A stretch of 64,000 nt of DNA from Lachancea thermotolerans CBS 6340 (lineage: Eukaryota; Ascomycota; Saccharomycetes; Saccharomycetales; Saccharomycetaceae): assembly GCF_000142805.1 (NCBI RefSeq), contig NC_013082.1, positions 1,426,001 through 1,490,000 of the forward strand. The letters run 5' to 3'. A program made the translations under genes and the position numbers. Shown here one piece after another: positions 28,567-36,612 of this stretch. The notes under the pieces are model-generated. The model was not told the origin of the DNA, searched no databases, and saw only the letters and a list, made by a program, of their open reading frames with translations. Position 1 is the stretch's first letter, and every line of letters starts with the position of its first letter.

Positions 28567-29601
28567 TTAGCCCCACATTATCCCGGGTTGCTCTTCTCGA
28601 GGCCCTCCAAAAACAGTCTGAAATCCATCCAAATAGCCACCTAACATGCCGCAGTTAGATTGTGAATAAATTTCTTGTGCTTTTGGTAACCAAGATTTCA
28701 TGTTCTCGATCCTCCGGTCGCTCGCGGGGTGGGTACTTAAAAATTCCAAGTTGAGGTTCGCTCTGCCCTTAACTTGCTGCTCGAATTCAGACATACGTTT
28801 CCATAACTTTACAGCTTCTTCGGGATGAAAGCATGCGCGGGACATAATCATCAAACCAATATAGTCAGCCTCCGTCTCCATTTGTCGAGAAGCGGGCATC
28901 CTCAGAAACCCATCTAGAATCAACCTGTTAAAAATATCTGCACCGGTCACGGTGTATAAAATCGCACCGAGCATAGAGTAGATTGGAGCTTTTGATAAGT
29001 TTTCCGCGGTATGTCTAGCAAGCTGGTGAGAAAACTCGTGTGACAATACTGTTGCCAGACCATCGTCGTTTTTACAGATATTGAGTATGCTGCTAAAAAC
29101 AAAGACTTTGCCACCTGGTAGAACAAATGCATTGGGTGGTGCGGTGGGGTCGTTGACAATGTGAACTTGCCAGGTCACGTCGCTTAGAAGCTGGTGGTCA
29201 ATGGAGGGATCCTTAGCTGCGGCTTCAACAATTTTGTGAAATATGTTATCGACTTTCACGGTGAGGGGGTGGTTTGGGGGGAGCATTGCACTTCGAGTTT
29301 GGGCTAGGATTGAATTGTATGAGTAGTTGCCAATTTTAAGTTCCAGCCAATGAGGAAGCCATATGAACCTAGTTCTTCCACTAACTGGGGCCTGCTCCAG
29401 GTGGGTCACATAAAACAGGAATCCGCCCCCAAAGACCGCAGCGAGGTACTTTCTGGATGATGGGTCAACTAGCAACTGAGTGAAGGAGGTGCCTTCTTTG
29501 TTGTTAAACCTCCGATATTGGGCATATCTGGAATAAGGTCTAGGGCCCGCGCTAAAGCGGAAGCAACGGGGAAATATGTTTTTAAAAGACCCCTTAAACA
29601 T
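28567..29601 (-). CDS. OMA1: Oma1, mitochondrial inner-membrane zinc metalloprotease (M48)
   Basis: Stress-responsive protease of the mitochondrial inner membrane that cleaves misfolded membrane proteins. The product has 344 residues (S. cerevisiae 345). The first 35 residues are basic and Arg/Ser/Tyr-rich without acidic residues, a presequence. A membrane segment lies at about 53-66 (LAAVFGGGFLFYV). The catalytic zinc motif is HEFSH (H188, E189, H192) in TVLSHEFSHQLARHTAE, with the third ligand region METEADYIGLMIM. The ATG at 29601 is the first in frame. Confidence 0.95.
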   Translation of the reverse strand: MFKGSFKNIFPRCFRFSAGPRPYSRYAQYRRFNNKEGTSFTQLLVDPSSRKYLAAVFGGGFLFYVTHLEQAPVSGRTRFIWLPHWLELKIGNYSYNSILAQTRSAMLPPNHPLTVKVDNIFHKIVEAAAKDPSIDHQLLSDVTWQVHIVNDPTAPPNAFVLPGGKVFVFSSILNICKNDDGLATVLSHEFSHQLARHTAENLSKAPIYSMLGAILYTVTGADIFNRLILDGFLRMPASRQMETEADYIGLMIMSRACFHPEEAVKLWKRMSEFEQQVKGRANLNLEFLSTHPASDRRIENMKSWLPKAQEIYSQSNCGMLGGYLDGFQTVFGGPREEQPGIMWG

Positions 29602-29779
29602 ACTGAATATGTTACAGAATTTGTGAATACTTGGGCAGTCTCGTTCTATCGCTTTTTTCGGTGCAAGGCCTCGATGACGTCCCTGAAATTAAATCATATA
29701 TCAATATATTATATATATCTGATATAAGCTCTGATTGCGAGAAAAAGCGAAAGCGAGACAGAGAGCACAGTAGAGTACC

Positions 29780-30502
29780 ATGGGTGGCGCGGAATTCGGC
29801 ACAGCCAAGTACTTGAGTAAGAAACTCAAAGCCAAAGGCTTACAAAAGCTGCGATTTTATTGCCAGGTTTGTGAGAAACAGTGTCGAGATGAAAACGGCT
29901 TCAAGTCTCACAACAAATCACCGTCTCATGAGCGGAGGATAGCTCAACTAAAGCCCCAGGATGTGGATATGTACACGGAGCACTTTGAGAAGGACTTCTT
30001 GCGCTTACTGCGAATATCGCATGGCGAAAAGAAGATCGAGGCAAACAAGTTTTATAATGAATTCATTCAGGATCGGGACCACATTCATATGAATGCCACA
30101 AGGTTCCATTCCTTGACCAAATTTATTCTGCACCTAGGGAAGACAGGTAAAGTACGATTGCACGGGCTTGATGCGGGCATGATTAACGACCTCGAAGTGG
30201 ATGAGGGAAAGATCTTAATAAGTTACATTGATGATTCATACGAGAATATGATGCGGCAGGATAAGCTTCGAGAGCTCGAAAAGTCTGAATCTAGTGAACA
30301 AGATCTCAAAATCAAAATTCTCAAGAAACAGATGGAGGAAGGGAAGAAGGAAGCTGATATGCTAGACTCAGAAGACGAAGGAGATCGGCAAAAAACTACC
30401 AATATGCTCCCGGTGGGCAAGATTTCCCTAACGCTTTCTAAGCCCGGAGACAAAGGCAAAGTTACAAAAAAGAGGAAGAATGTATTTAAAAGTCCACGGT
30501 AA
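29780..30502 (+). CDS. RTS2: Rts2, KIN17-family zinc-finger protein
   Basis: Basic nuclear protein of the KIN17 family; in other eukaryotes KIN17 is linked to DNA replication, repair and splicing, while the yeast role is poorly known. The 240-residue product (S. cerevisiae 232) has the invariant start MGGAEFGTAKYLSKKLKAKG. A C2H2 finger spans residues 29-51 (CQVCEKQCRDENGFKSHNKS followed by SH), and the KIN17 winged-helix region follows (FLRLLRISHGEKKIEANKFY; THIHMNATRFHSLTKF-like). It lacks the C-terminal KOW domains of animal KIN17, as does the S. cerevisiae protein. Divergent from OMA1 by 178 bp. Confidence 0.92.
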   Translation: MGGAEFGTAKYLSKKLKAKGLQKLRFYCQVCEKQCRDENGFKSHNKSPSHERRIAQLKPQDVDMYTEHFEKDFLRLLRISHGEKKIEANKFYNEFIQDRDHIHMNATRFHSLTKFILHLGKTGKVRLHGLDAGMINDLEVDEGKILISYIDDSYENMMRQDKLRELEKSESSEQDLKIKILKKQMEEGKKEADMLDSEDEGDRQKTTNMLPVGKISLTLSKPGDKGKVTKKRKNVFKSPR

Positions 30503-30545
30503 GTACAAATTTTTGAAGTGGGCTTTCCAGGCTGCGGACTTTGTT

Positions 30546-31472
30546 TCAGAAGATGTTTTCAAACGACGTGTCCAAGTTTTGAGACCTTTGTAGTTCTTGA
30601 TATCTTTTTCTTGCCCTGGTGTATAATATCCATGTAGTGAGTGCTAAGACTACACCCGTTATCAATATGCTTGCGACGTCAAAAAGCCATGACGAGGTGG
30701 ACTGCGATTCGCCCATGTTTTTCAATCTCGAGCCCACGAAAAGGTACATCAAAAGCTTTGGGGATGTGAGAATGCTTGCAACTGAGAAATTGCGTAAGGT
30801 AACGCCATAGATGCCAGCGATAGCGCCGTTGGTGAATGAGTACGGGAATGGGCACAGACGAATCAGCGCTAGCATCATGTAACTATCATTGTCTTGGAGA
30901 ATTGACGCCAGGGCCTCAAATTTCGCATTTGCATGGACCAGCCTTTCTGCCTGAGAGTGTAGGATTGTTTTAAACAGAACAAATGCGGTTACCGACCCTC
31001 CTACGGATCCCAGGAACAAAATGAGCCATCCGTGAAGGCTTAGTCCATATATGATACCAACTGTGACCGAGAGCAAGGAGAACCCTATTAATGGGGGGAA
31101 GGATACAGCGAATACAAGGGCACAGAAAAGGAAGGGGGTATACCACTTAGTCTTCAACTCGTTAGAGGCGTTGACCATGCTTTTCAAAATACGGTTATGG
31201 TAAACAACGACTAGAACCACTAGTACCAGCTGTGCCACCGCTGCGAGCGCCAAGATTGCCTTCTTCCAAGCTGGAAGCCTGTGGTAGTGCTCGATAGCCC
31301 TGTTGCGGATTCTGCGAATCTGATGCAGCAAGCGTTGCCTAGGGTTCATGGTGTACATGTCGAGAAAGTTGTCGTCTAGGTCCTCAAAGTCATCATTGCC
31401 GGCAAACATGCCCTGCGGTTCTTCGTTCATGGTTCCGTTTGAGCTGACCAGCGCCTCGTATGCTTCGGCCAT
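30546..31472 (-). CDS. TVP38: Tvp38, Golgi membrane protein of the DedA/VTT family
   Basis: Integral membrane protein of late Golgi (Tlg2) vesicles; DedA/VTT relatives include lipid scramblases such as TMEM41B, though the yeast activity is not settled. The 308-residue product starts MAEAYEALVS at 31472; the frame above this has only a TTG. The acidic N-terminal segment contains DDNFLDMYTMNPRQRLLHQIR, matching S. cerevisiae. About five membrane segments follow, including the DedA core with GSVGGSVTAFVLFKTILHS and LIRLCPFPYSFTNGAIAG. S. cerevisiae Tvp38 is 337 residues. Stop codons of TVP38 and RTS2 are 43 bp apart. Confidence 0.93.
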   Translation of the reverse strand: MAEAYEALVSSNGTMNEEPQGMFAGNDDFEDLDDNFLDMYTMNPRQRLLHQIRRIRNRAIEHYHRLPAWKKAILALAAVAQLVLVVLVVVYHNRILKSMVNASNELKTKWYTPFLFCALVFAVSFPPLIGFSLLSVTVGIIYGLSLHGWLILFLGSVGGSVTAFVLFKTILHSQAERLVHANAKFEALASILQDNDSYMMLALIRLCPFPYSFTNGAIAGIYGVTLRNFSVASILTSPKLLMYLFVGSRLKNMGESQSTSSWLFDVASILITGVVLALTTWILYTRARKRYQELQRSQNLDTSFENIF

Positions 31473-32787
31473 GGAAGTTGCTTGTGTTGGTGTTTTTACG
31501 ATTTTAATAATTGTTGAGAGGTAGAAAACCAAAGGTAAATTGCAGAAACTAGATGGAACTAACGAGCATGAAGCGAACAGAAAAGCACAACACCGAGAAC
31601 ATCAAAGTGCTTGTCGGGCTACGGGATACCAGTGGATGGTTTTGTAGGTAGTAGTTGCGAACAACGCGTCGCTTGGAACCATAACTTGCGAAGTTGTTAG
31701 CCCATTCATCGCCAATGTTCAACGCTCCCCGCTGGGACGGATGTCTAGGGAACGTGGGCCACGATGCGAAAGCACTGGAACCCCCAAGAACTCATAGGTG
31801 CATTCAAGCTCTTATTACGTAGGACCTGTCGTGAACAAGGCCTTGACTGGATTTGGCTGCCGCATAAGGCCTACCACTGGGCAGCGCTGCATCGCTAAGG
31901 TAGTATGCCGAGGACTTAAGCAGATCTATATAATCCAGGCATTAAGGCTCGCCGGAACACCGCCATTCAAACGAGAGCCGCAGCTCTGTGGCAACAGCTG
32001 CGCGGCGCGCAAAATCCAAGATATCAAGCACGACCCCAACGGATAAACCATTCGCCCTACCTCTCAAACCACTCTGCCACGCTCCACCAGCCGTCTTACT
32101 GTAATCCGTGGCGCATCGTCGAAGTCCGGGTCCCAGCCTCGTGATATCGTACGCAGTGTGCACCTCTGGTCCTATTCGGGGAGCTCTTAGTCTGAAACCG
32201 CTGTTAAGTGTCCGAGGATCCTCCGCTTGTGTTGCCACAGGAAATTCAAAGCGCACTGCGTGGTCTCCTGGACACTAGCTTTCTCGCCGGCACTCGAACC
32301 AACAACGCCTGGCAAAGTGCCCCTCTTCGACTCCCCAGCACGTTGGCCCACACCGCTGTCCACCGGAGATGCTCCCGCGGGCTGCCTCCGCTTTATACAC
32401 CGCGCTCGCATCCCCGTGCAAGCACCTCAGCGGCTACTCGGAAAAACTTGCATCCGGAAAAACTCGTTCCGCAGTCTCGCGAAAGTCCCCGCAGCCTCGC
32501 AGGAACCGCAAAAACCTCTGTGCCTTAAGGCACAGTCGGTTGCTCTAGTGCTTTGGTTGCTATGCGATACGCAGTTGCGCTGTATGACGTGATCTGCTGA
32601 ACCCGTTTGCTTAAGCGGTGCTGGAAAACTGGCGAAATTTAAGGAAACTTGCTATTACCAAAAATCATACAAAAGGGGCGGCAGTAACGTCCAGGTAATC
32701 ATGTCTGTGAGCAAATTCAAGTAAACAAGAACCAATCCTTTATACAACGTACATTTTTTTTCATCACAGCTTCACACACTACATATA
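31473..32787. promoter_or_regulatory. Long divergent upstream region of TVP38 and the dehydrogenase gene
   Basis: At 1.3 kb this is the longest non-coding stretch in the window and is GC-rich between about 31,980 and 32,530. Open frames on both strands here lack recognisable protein content. It holds a direct repeat CGGAAAAACT at 32439-32448 and 32455-32464, related decamers GCAGTCTCGC (32471-32480) and GCAGCCTCGC (32491-32500), and an AGGGG stress-element core in AAAAGGGGCGG near 32672. The arrangement suggests a highly regulated promoter for the downstream dehydrogenase. Confidence 0.5.
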
Positions 32788-33639
32788 ATGTCCAAAACTA
32801 TTGCTACCTCGCTTAAAACCCCTCAAAAGGCTCCTCAGCTGCCAGACAATGTGATGGACATGTTCTCGCTAAAAGGCAAGGTTGCCGCAGTGAGCGGAGC
32901 GTCGTCGGGTATTGGCTACGATGTGGCTATTGCGTACATGCAAGCCGGCGCGGACGTCGCGATGTGGTACAACTCGAACCCACACATCACGGAGCTCGTG
33001 GATGAGCTGTCGCAAAAGTACGGTGTCAAGGTCAAGGCGTACAAGTGCGCGGTCACCAGCTCCAAAGAGGTCGCAGAAACCATTGAGCAAATTAAGAAGG
33101 ACTTCGGCGGACGCATCGACATCCTGGTTGGCAACGCCGGCGTGGCGTGGACCGAGGGCCCCTTGGTCGACCTCGCCGAGACCGACGAGGAGAAGTGCGA
33201 CGCTGAGTGGAACAAGGTCATCGACGTCGACCTCAACGGTATCTATCGCCTGGCCAAGAACATCGGCAAGGTGTTCAAGGCTCAAGGTCACGGCTCTTTC
33301 ATCATCACCTCTTCGATGTCCGGCCACATCGTCAACGTGCCACAGATGCAGACCGCCTACAACGCTGCCAAGGCCGGTGTGCTGCACATGGCGCGCTCCC
33401 TCGCGGTCGAGTGGGCCGGATTTGCTCGTGTTAACACAGTGTCGCCAGGCTACATCGCCACCGAGATCACAAACTTCGCCGAGGACTCTCTGAAGGACAA
33501 GTGGCACAGCCTGACCCCTATGGGTCGTGAGGCGCTCCCAAGAGAGCTGATCGGTGCTTACGTGTACCTTGCCTCCGGCGCCTCCACCTACACTACCGGT
33601 AGTGACATTGTTGTGGACGGCGGCTACTGCTGTATGTAG
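32788..33639 (+). CDS. NADPH-dependent short-chain dehydrogenase, sorbose reductase-like (SOU family)
   Basis: Classical SDR of 283 residues, most like the Candida Sou1/Sou2 and fungal carbonyl/sorbose reductases that interconvert L-sorbose or D-fructose and sugar alcohols. Visible motifs: cofactor loop [12 protein letters not shown] (about residues 36-47), VGNAGVAW, catalytic Ser in IITSSMSG, catalytic Tyr/Lys in [17 protein letters not shown] and the C-terminal DGGYCCM. Codons are strongly biased to GCC, GTC, GAC and AAG, suggesting high expression. S. cerevisiae has no gene at this position between TVP38 and BUD21, so it is an accessory gene here. The exact substrate cannot be read from sequence. 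Confidence 0.88.
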   Translation: MSKTIATSLKTPQKAPQLPDNVMDMFSLKGKVAAVSGASSGIGYDVAIAYMQAGADVAMWYNSNPHITELVDELSQKYGVKVKAYKCAVTSSKEVAETIEQIKKDFGGRIDILVGNAGVAWTEGPLVDLAETDEEKCDAEWNKVIDVDLNGIYRLAKNIGKVFKAQGHGSFIITSSMSGHIVNVPQMQTAYNAAKAGVLHMARSLAVEWAGFARVNTVSPGYIATEITNFAEDSLKDKWHSLTPMGREALPRELIGAYVYLASGASTYTTGSDIVVDGGYCCM

Positions 33640-33960
33640 ATGAGACTACAGGGACCACGAGAGGGCCCCGAGCATTGATAGAAGCATATATTAAATGGCA
33701 TATTTTCAGGCATATTAGCGCTTGTTCATGGCCGCCCCTCCGCTACGGGCTGCGCCAGCTCTGTATTTACGTGTTCCACGTGCTGTCCAGAGACAATGCA
33801 CGTGATTCAAGGTCACATGTTAGATATAGCTCACGTGGACATGAATCCAAGTCACGTGATCGTCCGTCGCTGCGACGGCGGCAGCGATGGCGCACAAAGT
33901 GGTTTTTGATCACTGCGACTGCTAGGTTCTGTCTATCACTTCAGCAGACGGCAAACCACG
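33640..33960. promoter_or_regulatory. Intergenic region with a cluster of CACGTG E-boxes
   Basis: This 321-bp stretch upstream of the 190-residue membrane protein contains CACGTG at 33777, 33799, 33832 and 33853 and CACATG at 33814, all within 82 bp. Such sites bind Cbf1, Pho4 or related bHLH factors; two (GTCACATG, GTCACGTG) fit the Cbf1 consensus RTCACRTG. No AT-rich segment or CDEIII-like motif follows, so this is not a centromere. Confidence 0.65.
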
Positions 33961-34533
33961 ATGTCCAACCCTCCTCTCCATCAAAGTCACTCAGAGCCTG
34001 CGCTTTTTCAAACAGACGTGCATCATTGGGGCGCGAGTGCGCTCGGCTCCGAGTCTACTTCTTCGCTGCTACCCGCAGATATTGATGTAAATAAACTGGA
34101 ACGTGGGGACCTCGTTTTTGACCGAAAAGTTGTGACGGAGCCTGCTGAGAACACTCCACTCTTACCACGTTCAGTCAGTGGTCCCCCTGCTGTGGCGCCG
34201 CCGCCAACAGCTGCGGCTAGCGCCCCTCCAGACGTCGCAAGAAGCCCATTTCCCGAAAGGCCTAGTCGTGAAAATATGGATCCTACTGGCATGTCACCAT
34301 GGACTAACTGGCTGTGGAGCCTATATTATGGCAATAGAACAATGTTTTATCTAGTGTTGGGAGTGCTCGTCACGGCAACAACCATCTACACGGCGTTCAC
34401 CGGAGAAGGATCTAAGTACTACGCTGTGATCCTGAGAGCTACAGCTTGCTACATAATGGGCACTGATACAGCACAATCGCTGTTTGGACCAGGCTTCTGC
34501 GAATTCAAAGCTGGGCGGCAAACTAGCATGTGA
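33961..34533 (+). CDS. Unrecognised membrane protein with two hydrophobic segments and a dileucine signal
   Basis: Not recognised, and without an S. cerevisiae counterpart at this locus. The 190-residue product has a Pro/Ala/Ser-rich cytosolic-looking first 115 residues. It includes an acidic dileucine motif ENTPLL (residues 63-68) of the kind that sends proteins to the vacuole via AP-3. Hydrophobic segments lie at about 127-147 (MFYLVLGVLVTATTIYTAF) and, more weakly, 153-168 (YYAVILRATACYIMG). The C-terminus is short. A vacuolar membrane protein is a reasonable guess from the motif alone. Another CACGTG (34535-34540) lies directly after its stop codon. Confidence 0.6.
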   Translation: MSNPPLHQSHSEPALFQTDVHHWGASALGSESTSSLLPADIDVNKLERGDLVFDRKVVTEPAENTPLLPRSVSGPPAVAPPPTAAASAPPDVARSPFPERPSRENMDPTGMSPWTNWLWSLYYGNRTMFYLVLGVLVTATTIYTAFTGEGSKYYAVILRATACYIMGTDTAQSLFGPGFCEFKAGRQTSM

Positions 34534-34740
34534 TCACGTGTATCTCTAGCGTTAGGTGATCTTTGTAATTCTGGACGATTACAGAGCCCATACTGCTGGA
34601 AAATTTTGAAAGATCACCATTGACAGGCCTCGATTAACTTCTGCGCGATGAGCATCTCGACTGTAACACACTTGCGCGACAGACACAAATAGTGGCACCC
34701 AGGGCTTGAAGTTAAAACGGCTCCACTTTCACACGCCGGG

Positions 34741-35436
34741 ATGGTTACGCCGCAGAAGCACAAAAAGTTTGATGACCAGGAAGAGGCTTTAAAGGATGTC
34801 CCATCTGAGATTCCAGAGAAAACTAGCAAAGTCGCAGAGCAGGACTCAGACGCGAGCAGCAGCGATGATGACGAAGCGCCTGAGGAAGAAGGCATGGCAC
34901 AGGCGCGTTCTGCCGTACAGCAACGTGATCACGAGCGTCAGCAGGCGGCCGCCAGGGAGCAAGAAGCTCTGAGGGAAAAGAGACGCAAGCAAGACCTTCG
35001 GTTCAAACAGCAGCAGGAGCAAAAGCGGGAGCGCGAGGAGAAAGAGCTGGAGGCGCGCCTCAAGGCGCAGGTCTCCTCCCGTGGGGCCGCAGAATCCGGT
35101 AGCATCCAAGACGACGACATGGTTCCCGCAGAGCTTCCTGAAAACTTCTTTGAGGAGCTGGAAGAACAAGAGTCGGCGACAATCACCACTAAGCCGCAGC
35201 ACGTTAACTTCAACGATATCGACGACAACTACTCCCAGGAGATCAAACAGCAACTTCAGAAACAAAAGAAAAAGACTCTGCGTCAGCTCCGCAAGACTAG
35301 TATGAAGAGGGGCCCGGTGAAGGTCAACTTGCTGCCGCCCGCGAGTAACTCCAAAGCTTTGGCACCCCAGCAGGACACCACTGTCACGAACAAAAGAGAA
35401 AAGTGGCTTAAGCGTAAGGCTCTTGCCCGCAAGTAA
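34741..35436 (+). CDS. BUD21: Bud21/Utp16, small-subunit processome component
   Basis: Nucleolar protein of the U3 snoRNP/SSU processome needed for 18S rRNA maturation. The 231-residue product (S. cerevisiae 214) is highly charged. An acidic Ser/Asp patch near residue 40 (DSDASSSDDDEAPEEEG) is followed by a long Arg/Glu/Gln helical region at about 60-115. The conserved end has LPENFFEELEE, HVNFNDIDDNYSQEIKQQL and a basic RQLRKTSMKRGPVKVNLL. Function is assigned from this C-terminal signature and from position next to ATX2 (YOR078W-YOR079C). Confidence 0.87.
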   Translation: MVTPQKHKKFDDQEEALKDVPSEIPEKTSKVAEQDSDASSSDDDEAPEEEGMAQARSAVQQRDHERQQAAAREQEALREKRRKQDLRFKQQQEQKREREEKELEARLKAQVSSRGAAESGSIQDDDMVPAELPENFFEELEEQESATITTKPQHVNFNDIDDNYSQEIKQQLQKQKKKTLRQLRKTSMKRGPVKVNLLPPASNSKALAPQQDTTVTNKREKWLKRKALARK

Positions 35437-35548
35437 TTCTATAGCGCGCTCCGCGTTGCCCTCTTCTCGTCATTTCCTCATGCCTCATTATGTATTTTAG
35501 ATATATTACCTTCAAACTCAAGGCAGAAAGCTTAGCATCAAACTCTTT

Positions 35549-36508
35549 TCAGCTCTTCTCACTTATCAGGTACGAAACGATCACTGGGATAATAACCCCT
35601 GCTACCACGTACAGCGTTTCCCCATGTGGGACTTCCTCCTTCACCGGGGACGAGACGATCTCGAATGGGGTCATGTCTTTAGAAGTGAACTCTTGATCCA
35701 ATGAGCTTGACATCAGCGGTTCGGCGCCTCTAACTTCGTGAGTTTCCGGGGTGCGATCATGTCCTCCTAACAACGCAGACACTGCAGCATAAAGCAAGCT
35801 ACCACCACTCATCAACAAGATGTTTCCGCTAACCCACTCCAAAGCCTCCCACTTCTTCAAGTTCAATGCTGAAATCACTATGTAGGCACCGGGCGTAGAC
35901 ATGGAGAACGCGAGCAAGTTTGAAACCGCTTCAAGTGCGGGTAGATGCTGCTTCGTGACCATTACGCTGCTCAATGACAGTACAGCGGGTATTTTGTGGA
36001 TGATGATAGCAATAAGCGTAGCAAACTTGACTGAGTCATTACTCGTTGCTGCACCCATAGCTAATCCATCTGAACACCCGTGTACCACAAGAGCGAAAAC
36101 AACCTGATTCCTCACTACCAGTGTTAGCGCCTTCTTAGGCTTGAGCACATCCTTCCAAGAATTCATTTCTGGAGCGTCTTGTAGAAAAGATGACAGTCTA
36201 GATGTCTTAGCGCCCTTCGCTACAGCCGATGCCACGTTGTCCAAAAAGAATACGACCATAAAACCAATCAATAAATTCAATCCCACGTTTCCATTGTGCT
36301 CCAAGCACGCTTCCACACCTTCTGGGATCACTAACATGAACGAAGTCCCCAATAACATTCCCACCCCGAAAAGCGAAAACATGGCTAGATATTTGCTTTC
36401 TCCAGCATCTCTTCTGCCAACGAGGTAAATGGGCACAAGCCCTATGGCAAATACCACTGTCAGAAACAGAAACGCCGTCACAAGCACCTCAGATAAAGTA
36501 ACTGACAT
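35549..36508 (-). CDS. ATX2: Atx2, Golgi manganese transporter (ZIP family)
   Basis: ZIP/SLC39-type transporter of the Golgi that raises cytosolic manganese. The 319-residue product (S. cerevisiae 313) has about eight hydrophobic segments and the ZIP metal-site helices: HGCSDGLAMGAA and IIHKIPAVLSLSSVM, in which His and Asp/Glu-type ligands line transmembrane segments 4 and 5. A Ser-rich loop precedes the final segment. The ATG at 36508 is the first in frame. Divergent from DIA2 with 104 bp between starts. Confidence 0.9.
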   Translation of the reverse strand: MSVTLSEVLVTAFLFLTVVFAIGLVPIYLVGRRDAGESKYLAMFSLFGVGMLLGTSFMLVIPEGVEACLEHNGNVGLNLLIGFMVVFFLDNVASAVAKGAKTSRLSSFLQDAPEMNSWKDVLKPKKALTLVVRNQVVFALVVHGCSDGLAMGAATSNDSVKFATLIAIIIHKIPAVLSLSSVMVTKQHLPALEAVSNLLAFSMSTPGAYIVISALNLKKWEALEWVSGNILLMSGGSLLYAAVSALLGGHDRTPETHEVRGAEPLMSSSLDQEFTSKDMTPFEIVSSPVKEEVPHGETLYVVAGVIIPVIVSYLISEKS

Positions 36509-36612
36509 CTCCTCAGGAATTTTTGTTTAGTGCGTCGCCTCTATGTCTATAGGGTATAATTTAAAAACCAAAATTAAACAATGGCCTTATTATAAAGATT
36601 AGCATGTAAAAC

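Noticed and set aside
32869-33507. 212-codon antisense and 193-codon sense frames overlapping the dehydrogenase
   Set aside because: Same codon-bias effect as at ATP2; the SDR frame carries all the motifs and the others none.
33832-33960. Possible centromere suggested by RTCACRTG (CDEI-like) sites
   Set aside because: No 80-160 bp AT-rich element and no TGTTT...CCGAA CDEIII follows; the sites are better explained as an E-box cluster.
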